Assembly: GCA_036825435.1 (NCBI GenBank)
Contig: DAISYG010000043.1
Span: 1 to 16,961, forward strand
Source: UBA931 sp036825435
GTDB lineage: Bacteria > Pseudomonadota > Gammaproteobacteria > Burkholderiales > Casimicrobiaceae
DNA: 16,961 nt
Direction: 5' to 3'
Part shown: positions 1-7,051 of the stretch, one piece after another
Layout: the number at the start of each line of letters is the position of its first letter
Numbering within the stretch: the first letter of the stretch is position 1
Notes under the pieces: generated by a model
The model's input: the letters and a program-made list of their open reading frames with translations, nothing else
What the model was told of the DNA's origin: nothing
The model's database searches: none
Program-made: the position numbers and the translations under genes

Positions 1-23
1 GCGCGATGAATATTGGCTTCTGG

Positions 24-48
24 ATTCCCGCCTACTACTCGCGGGAAT
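24..48. repeat. Extragenic palindrome (ATTCCCGC/GCGGGAAT)
   Basis: Perfect 8-bp inverted repeat, 24-31 with 41-48, around a 9-base loop. It is flanked by TGG and GACGG, as in the interspersed repeat TGGATTCCCGC...GCGGGAATGAC that I recall from many proteobacteria. Its role here is unknown. Confidence 0.6.
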
Positions 49-94
49 GACGGCACGGGGGTGGAAACACCCTCTGTTCTCCGCCATCTGTCAC

Positions 95-122
95 GTAGGG
101 GCGGTTCGCGAACCGCCACTAC
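95..122. repeat. 28-bp near-perfect palindrome
   Basis: GTAG at 95 pairs with CTAC ending at 122, and GGCGGTTCG pairs with CGAACCGCC in the centre. There is one G/A mismatch five bases in from each end. It could form a long hairpin in RNA or a cruciform in DNA. It looks like a mobile REP-type palindrome rather than an operator, because it sits among other repeats about 280 bp from the nearest start codon. Confidence 0.6.
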
Positions 123-260
123 AGGGTCGGATATGCCATCTTCTCCACCGTCTGATACCTGAACGCCGCGTCGCTTCGCTCCTCGCAATGACAGTTTTAT
201 TCTTGGATGCTGTGTTGGGAAAGGAACGTTTTTCGCCTAAGCGAAGGTTTGGTTTTTTTC

Positions 261-309
261 TGATTCCTGATTCCTGATTCCTGATTCCTGACATCTGACC
301 TCTGATGCC
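261..309 (+). repeat. Heptanucleotide tandem array, 7 units
   Basis: Seven head-to-tail 7-bp units: four perfect TGATTCC copies (261-288), then TGACATC, TGACCTC and TGATGCC (289-309). TGA is constant, the middle varies and the end is pyrimidine-rich. Two related units lie at 153-166 (TGATACC, TGAACGC). The same family recurs at 6958-7051 and 4120-4133. Confidence 0.8.
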
Positions 310-338
310 GAAAGAGTCATCGGTCTGCTGAATTCTGG

Positions 339-366
339 CTTTTCATGACTTCGCCTGCATGAAAAG
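339..366. promoter_or_regulatory. Perfect 9-bp inverted repeat upstream of murJ
   Basis: CTTTTCATG (339-347) and CATGAAAAG (358-366) are exact reverse complements around a 10-base spacer, ending 37 bases before the murJ start. It could be an operator half-site pair or an RNA hairpin in the murJ leader. The upstream in-frame ATG at 359 falls inside its right arm, which argues against that ATG as the murJ start. No matching regulator is recognised. Confidence 0.4.
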
Positions 367-403
367 GGTGTTCTGCGTTATCCTTGCGCCGGAAAGGGGA
401 CGC

Positions 404-1963
404 ATGAATTTACTCAGAGCGATGGGCACGGTCAGTGTGATGACGTTGTTGTCACGTATCACCGGCTTGGTGCGCGAAGTTTTGAAGGCGGCGATTTTTG
501 GCGCGGGCGCACAGGTGGACGCGTTCGAAGCGGCGTTTCGGCTGCCGAATCTGTTGCGGCGTCTTTTTGCCGAGGGCGCATTCAGCCAAGCGTTCGTGCC
601 GGTGCTGGCGGAATATCAGAAGCAGCGCGGGCAGGCGGCAACGCAGGAGTTGGTGAGCAAAACCGCCGCGTTGCTGATGCTGGCATTGTTGATTGTCACC
701 GTCATCGGCGTGCTCGCCGCGCCGTGGTTGGTGTATCTGTTGGCGGGTGGATTCGCCAAAACGCCGGGCAAGGTGGAGCTGACCACTGATCTAATCCGCA
801 TCGTTTTCCCGTATCTTTTCTTCGTGTCGCTGGTGTCGTTGTCGGGTGCGATTTTGAACGTTTACCGACGCTTTGCCATTCCGGCGATCACGCCTGTTTT
901 GCTCAATCTGTCGATCATCGGTGCGACGATTTTCCTCGCACCGCATGTCGATCCGCCCGTGCTGGCGTTGGCGTGGGGCGTGGCGATTGGCGGTGTTGCG
1001 CAGTTGGCACTGCAGCTTTATCCGCTGTACAAAATTGGCATGTTGGTGCGCCCGCGGCTGGATTTCAAGGATGTCGGCGTGCGCCGCATTTTGAAATTGA
1101 TGGTGCCCGCGTTGCTCGGCGTGTCGGCAGCGCAGATTTCGATTTTGATCAACACGCAGCTGGCGGCGTGGCTCGGCGACGGGCGTATTTCATGGATTAC
1201 CTACGCCGACCGCTTGATGGAATTTCCCAGCGCGTTGTTGGGGGTGGCGTTGGGCACGGTGTTGTTGCCGGTGTTGGCGCGCCATCACACCGACACGGCG
1301 CGTTATTCGTCATTGCTTGATTGGGGTTTACGACTGGCGCTGTTATTGGCATTACCAGCGGCGCTGGCATTGTGCTTTCTGGCGGCGCCGATGATCGCCA
1401 CGTTGTTTCAATACGGACAATTTTCTGCGCACGACGTGATGCAGACACGGCTCGCGCTACTTGGCTATAGCATTGGTTTGCCCGCGCTGATTCTGGTCAA
1501 GATTTTGGCGCCCGGATTTTACGCACGACAGGATGTGAAAACGCCGGTGCACATTGCCATCGTCGCCATCGTTATCACGCAAATTTTCGCCATCAGCACG
1601 ATGTTTTTCATCGGTCACGCGGGGCTGACGCTGGCGATCAGCATCGGCGCGTGTTGCAACGCGGCGTTGTTGCTGATGACGTTATTGCGCAAGAAAATCT
1701 ATGCGCCGGAAAAAGGCTGGATGAAATTTGGCGGCAAGCTTTTCATTGCGCTGCTTGTTTTCACGGCCGCGTTGTATTTTCTGCCCGGCGAAACCAATAT
1801 TTGGTTGGAAGCATCACTCGGTGAAAAAGTGACGCGGCTGGCGGCGGTATTGCTCGCCGCCGCCATGATTTATTTTACCGCGCTTTGGTGCTTGGGTTTT
1901 CGCGTCAAGGATTTCAGCCGTCGCGAAGACGATGCAACGAACGAATCATCAACGACCAAATAA
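404..1963 (+). CDS. murJ: Lipid II flippase MurJ
   Basis: A 519-residue integral membrane protein of the MOP exporter superfamily. It moves the peptidoglycan precursor lipid II from the inner to the outer leaflet of the cytoplasmic membrane. The N-terminus aligns with E. coli MurJ almost without gaps: R18, R24, D39 and R52 (in LPNLLRRLFAEGAFSQAF) fall at the same positions, and the arginine of YADRLMEFPS is residue 270, so the known essential arginines and aspartate are all present. Many hydrophobic segments fit the 14-helix family. An in-frame ATG at 359 would add 15 residues, but 404 is preferred: it begins the family-typical MNLLRAM and has GGAAAGGGGA just upstream, whereas 359 lies in an inverted repeat. 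The 3' end overlaps the convergent AsmA-like gene by 15 bp. Length is normal for the family. Confidence 0.95.
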   Translation: MNLLRAMGTVSVMTLLSRITGLVREVLKAAIFGAGAQVDAFEAAFRLPNLLRRLFAEGAFSQAFVPVLAEYQKQRGQAATQELVSKTAALLMLALLIVTVIGVLAAPWLVYLLAGGFAKTPGKVELTTDLIRIVFPYLFFVSLVSLSGAILNVYRRFAIPAITPVLLNLSIIGATIFLAPHVDPPVLALAWGVAIGGVAQLALQLYPLYKIGMLVRPRLDFKDVGVRRILKLMVPALLGVSAAQISILINTQLAAWLGDGRISWITYADRLMEFPSALLGVALGTVLLPVLARHHTDTARYSSLLDWGLRLALLLALPAALALCFLAAPMIATLFQYGQFSAHDVMQTRLALLGYSIGLPALILVKILAPGFYARQDVKTPVHIAIVAIVITQIFAISTMFFIGHAGLTLAISIGACCNAALLLMTLLRKKIYAPEKGWMKFGGKLFIALLVFTAALYFLPGETNIWLEASLGEKVTRLAAVLLAAAMIYFTALWCLGFRVKDFSRREDDATNESSTTK

Positions 1964-4087
1964 ACCCTTGATTGCGTCTTTCAGTTCAGGCGCTTTGTCG
2001 CCCAGTTTGTCGTCGAGTTTGTCCAGCGCTTTATCGGCGGCTTTGTCGCCCGCCAGTTTCAGCGCGATCTGCGCGACACCCTCTTCGTCAACGCCGCAAA
2101 TGCCAGCGCCGGAAGTAATCGGCCCTTGACAACGCAACGGGAACGCAATGCCGACGTAACGCTCGTTGATCGTGCATGCCGGATCGGGCATCGTGGTTTG
2201 ATCGCCTTCAATCGTGACACCGACGCGGTAATCGACTGACAACGCACGCAAGTCCACTGCTCCCTGCCCTTTCACGCTGATGCCGGGTAGCGCGATGATC
2301 AAATCGGGATTGCGCACGACGCCATCTTTGATGTTCATGGAGGCGCTGGCGCGCTGGAACGCGGTGTCGCGCACGGCGTGGTCTTTGCTCAATGGTTTGC
2401 GATTCAGAAGTGCAATGGCTGTGCACAATTTCATTTCCAGATTGGCGTCGGGCAGCACGCCGTTGTCGATACGGACGGTGCCGGTGCCGTTCAGCATTTC
2501 CACCCACGATTTCAAACTGTTGCCGAAGCCGGAAACTTTGGCATTGACGATCGCTTTGCCTTTGATCGGCGGCTTTTCTTGCCCGGCGAAAAGTTGCTCA
2601 AGCTGAATATTCTGAACATTTTTTTGCACGGTGAAATGAGGATTGACGCTGCGCGCGTCGAACACGCCGGTTGCGGAAAAAGAGCCGCCGAGCAAATTAC
2701 CGCGCAACGTGTTCAGGTTGACGAGACCATCATGATTGGCGATTTTCAATATCGGTTTTTCGACCGCAACTTTTTTGACGGAGATGTGATCGAAAGACGC
2801 GTCGATGTCGAAACCGAATTGGCGCAGCGTGTCTACGGGCACGATGGGATCATCGCTCCATACGGGAGCGTTCGCGACGGACGCTTGATCACCGCCCGCT
2901 TTTGCTTTTTCGGGCGCAGCACTTGCCGGAGGCAAATAATCATCGACGTTGATCGCGTTTCCGGAAAGCCGTAAAGCCAATGTCGGTTTGGAAAGATCGG
3001 CGATGGATGCTTTTCCGTTGATATCAGTCTGGTCGAGTTTGATGTGAAGATTTTCGACGGCCAATTTTTGGTCATTACCTTTCACATCCGCATTGAGCGC
3101 AAACACGGCGAACGCTTTGTCGTTTGCCGTTGCGGGCAACACATCGAGTTTTTGCAGCACTTGACGCAGATTGGTTTCATTGACGGTTAGCTTGCCCTCA
3201 TACGCGAGTGCACTTTCCCAATTTTGCGCTTGTAATTGCGCGTCAAGCCGCAAATCGCCGATGGCGAAAGATAAAGGCGCGAGCGACAATGTTTGTGCAC
3301 TTTGGTCGGCTTTGATCGAACCGGTGACGGAAAACGGCAGAGGCTTTGCGTCCGCTTTTTGCGCTTCGCCTTTGATCGCCAGATCGGATAATGCGAAAGC
3401 CTGTTTTTCCCAATCGGCGTTGAGTGTGGTGTCGAGTTTGACCTTGCCGCGCCATGCGACTTTGCCCGTGTCAAAATTGGCGGAAAGCGAAACCGGTGTG
3501 TCTTTACCGCGGCGCATCGCGCCGGTGGTGATGTTCAGCGCATCGATTGTGTAAGCGGCATCGCTCTGTTCATCGCGATAACTGATCGATGTGTCGGAGA
3601 CACTGATGCGAGCGATGTCGATCGTCATCGGCGGCGAATCGGAAGATTGTTCGGATGTGTCGGGCTTGGCTGCGTCTGTTTCACCTGTTGCGCCGATACC
3701 GTCCCAGTTGGTTTGTCCGTTGGCATCACGGATCGCCGTCACGTTCAAGCCGTTGATGCGGACTTCACTCATCTGCACGTCTTTACTCAACAGCGGCAAC
3801 AAGCGCACCGCCAGCCCGATGGCTTTTACTTGCGCGAGCGGCTTGTCCGGCGTCGCTGCGCTGGCGATTGACGCATCGTTCAACTCGATGCCGAGCCAAG
3901 GGAAAAAATTCCAACCGATGTTGCCATCGAGTTTCAACACCATATTGGCTTTGTCGTGTGCCAATTTTTGAATTTCGTCTTTGTAATCGTTGGGGTCGAT
4001 GATGCGACTGATCGCAAAAGCCGCCAATGCCAGAAGAACGATGATTGCCAGAACGACAATCGCAATGATTTTTCCGATTTTAGCCAT
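1949..4087 (-). CDS. AsmA family protein
   Basis: A 712-residue envelope protein with one N-terminal membrane anchor (about residues 5-28, very Ile/Val/Leu/Ala-rich) followed by the AsmA hallmark IDPNDYKDEIQ and a GNIGWNFFPWLGIELNDA stretch. The rest is predicted periplasmic and beta-rich, and the C-terminal AsmA-type module includes NGTGTVRIDNGV. AsmA relatives (AsmA, TamB, YhdP, YdbH) are implicated in outer-membrane assembly and phospholipid transport between the membranes; that role here is inference from the family. It is somewhat longer than E. coli AsmA (about 617 residues). The C-terminus ends in a lysine/aspartate-rich tail (DKAADKALDKLDDKLGDK). GAGG lies about 7 bases before the ATG. 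It is downstream of the MFS-PlsC fusion gene on the same strand (88-bp gap) and may be co-transcribed with it. Which AsmA-like paralogue this is cannot be decided here. Confidence 0.85.
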   Translation of the reverse strand: MAKIGKIIAIVVLAIIVLLALAAFAISRIIDPNDYKDEIQKLAHDKANMVLKLDGNIGWNFFPWLGIELNDASIASAATPDKPLAQVKAIGLAVRLLPLLSKDVQMSEVRINGLNVTAIRDANGQTNWDGIGATGETDAAKPDTSEQSSDSPPMTIDIARISVSDTSISYRDEQSDAAYTIDALNITTGAMRRGKDTPVSLSANFDTGKVAWRGKVKLDTTLNADWEKQAFALSDLAIKGEAQKADAKPLPFSVTGSIKADQSAQTLSLAPLSFAIGDLRLDAQLQAQNWESALAYEGKLTVNETNLRQVLQKLDVLPATANDKAFAVFALNADVKGNDQKLAVENLHIKLDQTDINGKASIADLSKPTLALRLSGNAINVDDYLPPASAAPEKAKAGGDQASVANAPVWSDDPIVPVDTLRQFGFDIDASFDHISVKKVAVEKPILKIANHDGLVNLNTLRGNLLGGSFSATGVFDARSVNPHFTVQKNVQNIQLEQLFAGQEKPPIKGKAIVNAKVSGFGNSLKSWVEMLNGTGTVRIDNGVLPDANLEMKLCTAIALLNRKPLSKDHAVRDTAFQRASASMNIKDGVVRNPDLIIALPGISVKGQGAVDLRALSVDYRVGVTIEGDQTTMPDPACTINERYVGIAFPLRCQGPITSGAGICGVDEEGVAQIALKLAGDKAADKALDKLDDKLGDKAPELKDAIKGLFGR

Positions 4088-4119
4088 GACAAACCTCGAA
4101 GAAAAACGTTAAGACAAAA

Positions 4120-4133
4120 GGATACAGGATTCA
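4120..4133 (-). repeat. Two heptamer units between the MFS-PlsC and AsmA-like genes
   Basis: On the minus strand this reads TGAATCC then TGTATCC, two adjacent 7-bp units resembling the TGATTCC arrays at 261-309 and 6958-7051. Two units alone could be chance; it is listed because the same motif recurs in other intergenic gaps. Confidence 0.4.
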
Positions 4134-4175
4134 GGAAAAAATATCAGGAGAAGCACGGATGCGTTACAAAGGCGA

Positions 4176-6086
4176 TCATTCAGATGCAGGCGGAGCCGAT
4201 AAATCCGAAATCCGATCATAAAGCTTCTGCACTTGCGCCTGCATTTCTTTCAACGGTGTATCCGGCGGCAGCGGCTTGCCGGCGATGATGTTGACACGGG
4301 AGAAGATGCCGCGCAGCTTGCGCAGTGCTTTGCCGCCGTGTGCGCGGGAGAAAAAGCTGCCCCACATGCCTGCAATCGCGATGGGTACGATGGGCACATT
4401 GGCATCGCGGGCGATGTGGGCAACGCCCGGATAAAATTTGTGAATCGCCCCGTCGGGCGAAAGCCGTCCTTCGGGGAAAATGCCGACGATGCCGCCCGCG
4501 CGTAGCGTTTCAATGGCGTTGTTGAACGCCTGTTCTTTGAGCGCCGGGTTGTCGCGTCGCGTCGCCAGCGGAATGGCGCGGTTCAGACGGAAAAGCCAGT
4601 TGAAAACAGGCGTTTTGAAAATTTGGTGATCCATCAAAAAGCGAACCGGTTGCGGCATGCACGCGGTCAAAAAAACCACATCGACGTAGCTGACGTGATT
4701 GCAGATGATCACATACGGCCCCTTTTCGGGCAGGTTGTCCAAGTCGTAGCGGCGCAGTCGATAAAAAATGCGCACCAACACTTTGCCGAGATGGCGCAAC
4801 ACAAACGGGGCAGTAGCAAAAAACGCGATGAGCGCAACGATGGCGGTGAATGTGGCGACGATCATGAAAAGCTGCGCAATCGTTACGCCAAGCGAAAAGA
4901 GCGTGATTGCGAATGCCGCCGCGCCGATCATCATCAGCGCATTCAAAATATTGTTGGCGGCGATGATGCGTGAACGGTGCGCCGCGTCGGAACGCGTTTG
5001 CAGCAGCACGTAAAGCGGGACGGTGTAAAAGCCGCCGAAAACACCCATGAAGAGCAAATCGGCGGCGATGTGCCAGTGCGCGGTGTTTTCGAAGAAGAGC
5101 GCAATATCACCGTGTGTTTCGGCGTGCAAGGTTCGCGACGTGTAGCCGAGGTCGAACGCGAAAATGGAGAGACCAAGCGCGCCGAGGAAAATCAGTGCGG
5201 GCTCGACGTGTTTGCCGGAAAGTCGTTCGCACAGCAACGCGCCAATCGCAAGACCGATGGAAAAAAGCGCCAACAGCAGTGTGGTGACGTGTTCATTGCC
5301 GCCGAGGAAAAGACGCGTGTATTCGGGGAACTGCGCGAGAAAAGTCGCGCCGAAAAACCAGAACCAGGAAATGCCGAGCATCGACAGCCAAACCGCCCGT
5401 ACCTTTTTTGCCGCGCACAGATTGCGCCACGTTTCGCCGACAGGGTTCAGCGAAATGCGAAGATCGGGCGCAGCGGGCGGCGTGTAGGGAACGAAGCGGC
5501 TGGCGGCGTAGCCGAACAGGGCGATTAACACCGACGCGCCACCTGCGACGAGAGGGCCATAACCGTCAATCGCGATGAGAATGCCGCCGATAATTGTGCC
5601 GAGCAGGATGGCGATGAACGTTGCGCTTTCCACCAGTCCGTTGCCGCCGACCAATTCTTCTTCGCGCAAATGCTGCGGCAGGATGGCGTATTTGACGGGG
5701 CCAAACAGCGTCGAATGCAAGCCCATCAAAAAGAGCGCGACGAAAAGGACGATGAGGTTTTCAAGAAAGAAGCCGACCAGTGCCAGTAGCATGATCATGA
5801 TTTCCAGAATTTTCAGCAGCCGAATCAAACGCGACTTTTCAAACTTGTCGGCGATCTGTCCGGCGGTAGCGGAAAAAAGAACGAACGGCAGAATGAAAAG
5901 CGCCGCCGCCAGATTGATCAGCGTCAGCGTATCCAGCCCCGCCGCACCACCGACGTGAAAGGTGACGAAAAGCGCCAGCGCGTTTTTGAAAACGTTATCG
6001 TTGGCCGCACCGAGAAACTGCGTCCAAAAATAAGGCGCGAAGCGGCGTTCGCGCAGAAGATGAAATTGATGACCGGGTTCGCTCAC
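4176..6086 (-). CDS. MFS transporter - PlsC acyltransferase fusion (LplT/Aas-like)
   Basis: A 636-residue two-part protein. Residues about 10-410 form a hydrophobic multi-helix MFS domain like the lysophospholipid transporter LplT (N-terminal FLGAANDNVFKNAL; GLHSTLFGPVKYAILPQ in the middle). Residues about 430-630 form a PlsC-type glycerophospholipid acyltransferase domain, with the HX4D catalytic motif in NHVSYVDVVF (H464, D469) and the acceptor-binding motif FPEGR at 537-541. Expected role from the family: flip lysophospholipids inward and re-acylate them, or transfer acyl chains to a related acceptor. The C-terminal AMP-binding (acyl-ACP synthetase) domain of full-length Aas fusions is absent, and only 88 bp separate its stop from the next gene, so this is a two-domain form and not a frameshift. 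The start gives the family-typical N-terminus. It is divergent from thyA (77-bp gap). Confidence 0.85.
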   Translation of the reverse strand: MSEPGHQFHLLRERRFAPYFWTQFLGAANDNVFKNALALFVTFHVGGAAGLDTLTLINLAAALFILPFVLFSATAGQIADKFEKSRLIRLLKILEIMIMLLALVGFFLENLIVLFVALFLMGLHSTLFGPVKYAILPQHLREEELVGGNGLVESATFIAILLGTIIGGILIAIDGYGPLVAGGASVLIALFGYAASRFVPYTPPAAPDLRISLNPVGETWRNLCAAKKVRAVWLSMLGISWFWFFGATFLAQFPEYTRLFLGGNEHVTTLLLALFSIGLAIGALLCERLSGKHVEPALIFLGALGLSIFAFDLGYTSRTLHAETHGDIALFFENTAHWHIAADLLFMGVFGGFYTVPLYVLLQTRSDAAHRSRIIAANNILNALMMIGAAAFAITLFSLGVTIAQLFMIVATFTAIVALIAFFATAPFVLRHLGKVLVRIFYRLRRYDLDNLPEKGPYVIICNHVSYVDVVFLTACMPQPVRFLMDHQIFKTPVFNWLFRLNRAIPLATRRDNPALKEQAFNNAIETLRAGGIVGIFPEGRLSPDGAIHKFYPGVAHIARDANVPIVPIAIAGMWGSFFSRAHGGKALRKLRGIFSRVNIIAGKPLPPDTPLKEMQAQVQKLYDRISDLSAPPASE

Positions 6087-6150
6087 ATCGGCTTTTTAAC
6101 AGAAAACGGGCATGATGGGAGGTTGCGCGCTTCCCGTCAAGCAGACACGG

Positions 6151-6156
6151 TAGAAT
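6151..6156 (+). promoter_or_regulatory. Possible thyA -10 element (TAGAAT)
   Basis: TAGAAT at 6151-6156 is a 5/6 match to TATAAT and ends 7 bases before the thyA ATG. No good -35 hexamer is found at 16-18 bp. If it is used, the mRNA would start at or within a base or two of the ATG (leaderless or nearly so). Weak evidence. Confidence 0.3.
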
Positions 6157-6163
6157 ATCGACC

Positions 6164-6958
6164 ATGAAAAACTATCTCGATTTGCTGCGCCAGGTGCGCG
6201 AAACCGGCACACTGAAAAAAGACCGCACTGGTACTGGCACCGTGTCATTATTTGGTGCGCAACTGCGTTGTGACCTGCGTGCGGGCTTTCCGCTGCTGAC
6301 AACCAAAAAAGTACACCTTAAATCAATCATCTACGAATTGCTGTGGTTTTTACAGGGCGGGCACAACGTGCGCTGGTTGCAGGAGCACGGTGTGACGATC
6401 TGGGACGAATGGGCGGACGAAAACGGCGAACTTGGTCCCGTGTACGGCGCGCAATGGCGCAACTGGAAAACGGCGGACGGACAACACATCGACCAAATCG
6501 CGCAGTTGCTGGACGGCATTCGCAGCAACCCCGACTCGCGTCGTTTGATTGTTTCAGCGTGGAACGTCGGCGAAATTCCGCAAATGCGTCTGCCTCCCTG
6601 CCACATGATGTTCCAGTTTTATGTTGCCGAGGGACGCTTGTCGTGTCAGTTGTATCAGCGCAGCGCCGATTTGTTTCTGGGCGTGCCGTTCAACATCGCG
6701 TCGTATGCGCTGTTGACGCACATGGTGGCGCAACAGACGAACCTTGATGTCGGCGATTTCATCTGGACCGGCGGCGATTGCCATCTTTACGGCAACCATT
6801 TCGAGCAGGCAGACGAACAGCTTGCGCGTACGCCGTATCCGCTGCCGACTCTGAAAATCAAACGCAAACCACCGACGATTTTTGATTATCAGTTTGATGA
6901 TTTTGAGGTTGAAAATTATCAAAGCCATCCGGCGATCAAAGCGCCGGTTGCGGTGTGA
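6164..6958 (+). CDS. thyA: Thymidylate synthase ThyA
   Basis: Converts dUMP to dTMP using 5,10-methylenetetrahydrofolate in the cytoplasm, the committed step of thymidylate synthesis. The 264 residues match E. coli ThyA in length and numbering: R21 in RTGTGT, W80, catalytic C146 in PPCHMMFQFYV, D169, N177 and the H207/Y209 pair in GDCHLYGNH are all in place, and the C-terminus ends PVAV close to the usual APVAI. The start codon begins the canonical MKNYLDLL. No clear Shine-Dalgarno sequence is seen; a TAGAAT hexamer lies only 8 bases before the ATG (see the separate site). The gene stops directly before an inverted heptamer repeat region shared with the convergent etfA gene. Folate-cycle partners such as folA are not in the window. 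Confidence 0.97.
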   Translation: MKNYLDLLRQVRETGTLKKDRTGTGTVSLFGAQLRCDLRAGFPLLTTKKVHLKSIIYELLWFLQGGHNVRWLQEHGVTIWDEWADENGELGPVYGAQWRNWKTADGQHIDQIAQLLDGIRSNPDSRRLIVSAWNVGEIPQMRLPPCHMMFQFYVAEGRLSCQLYQRSADLFLGVPFNIASYALLTHMVAQQTNLDVGDFIWTGGDCHLYGNHFEQADEQLARTPYPLPTLKIKRKPPTIFDYQFDDFEVENYQSHPAIKAPVAV

Positions 6959-7051
6959 GGTTCAGGTACCAGGAATCAGTGAATATTTCATCGCGCGTAG
7001 CGCGATCAAACTTTTCTGATACCTGATTACTGACTTCTGCCTTCTGACTCC
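6958..7051. repeat. Inverted pair of heptamer arrays around a GC palindrome
   Basis: Three minus-strand heptamers (6978-6958: TGATTCC, TGGTACC, TGAACCT) face five plus-strand heptamers (7017-7051: TGATACC, TGATTAC, TGACTTC, TGCCTTC, TGACTCC). Between them is a perfect 7-bp hairpin, ATCGCGC (6990-6996) and GCGCGAT (7000-7006) with a GTA loop. The arrays fill the gap between thyA and etfA and run 25 bases into the etfA reading frame. The central hairpin could work as a weak two-way terminator, but neither side has a strong U run. Confidence 0.7.

Larger units (their letters stand above)
1..310. repeat. Intergenic mosaic of dispersed palindromic repeats
   Basis: No gene is visible here. Several repeat-like pieces lie side by side: an 8-bp perfect stem (ATTCCCGC 24-31 with GCGGGAAT 41-48), a 28-base palindrome with one mismatch (95-122, centre TTCGCGAA), a segment at 168-192 whose reverse complement contains CATTGCGAGGAGCG, and a tandem heptamer array (261-309). 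From memory, the first three resemble short interspersed repeats found in many environmental proteobacterial genomes; the sequence itself shows only the palindromes. Short ORFs crossing the region follow the repeats and have no protein-like features. Confidence 0.6.

Noticed and set aside
47..294. Short ORFs on both strands in the repeat island
   Set aside because: They are made of palindromes and heptamers, with no ribosome-binding site or protein-like features.
261..309. CRISPR array
   Set aside because: Units are 7 bp, directly abutting with no spacers, and no cas genes are present.
2378..2974. A 198-residue plus-strand ORF inside the AsmA-like gene
   Set aside because: It lies antisense to a well-supported gene, lacks recognisable motifs and a ribosome-binding site, and its composition follows the opposite-strand codons.
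4977..5528. A 183-residue plus-strand ORF opposite the MFS domain
   Set aside because: It is antisense to the transporter, charged and repetitive in a way expected from complemented hydrophobic codons, and resembles no family.
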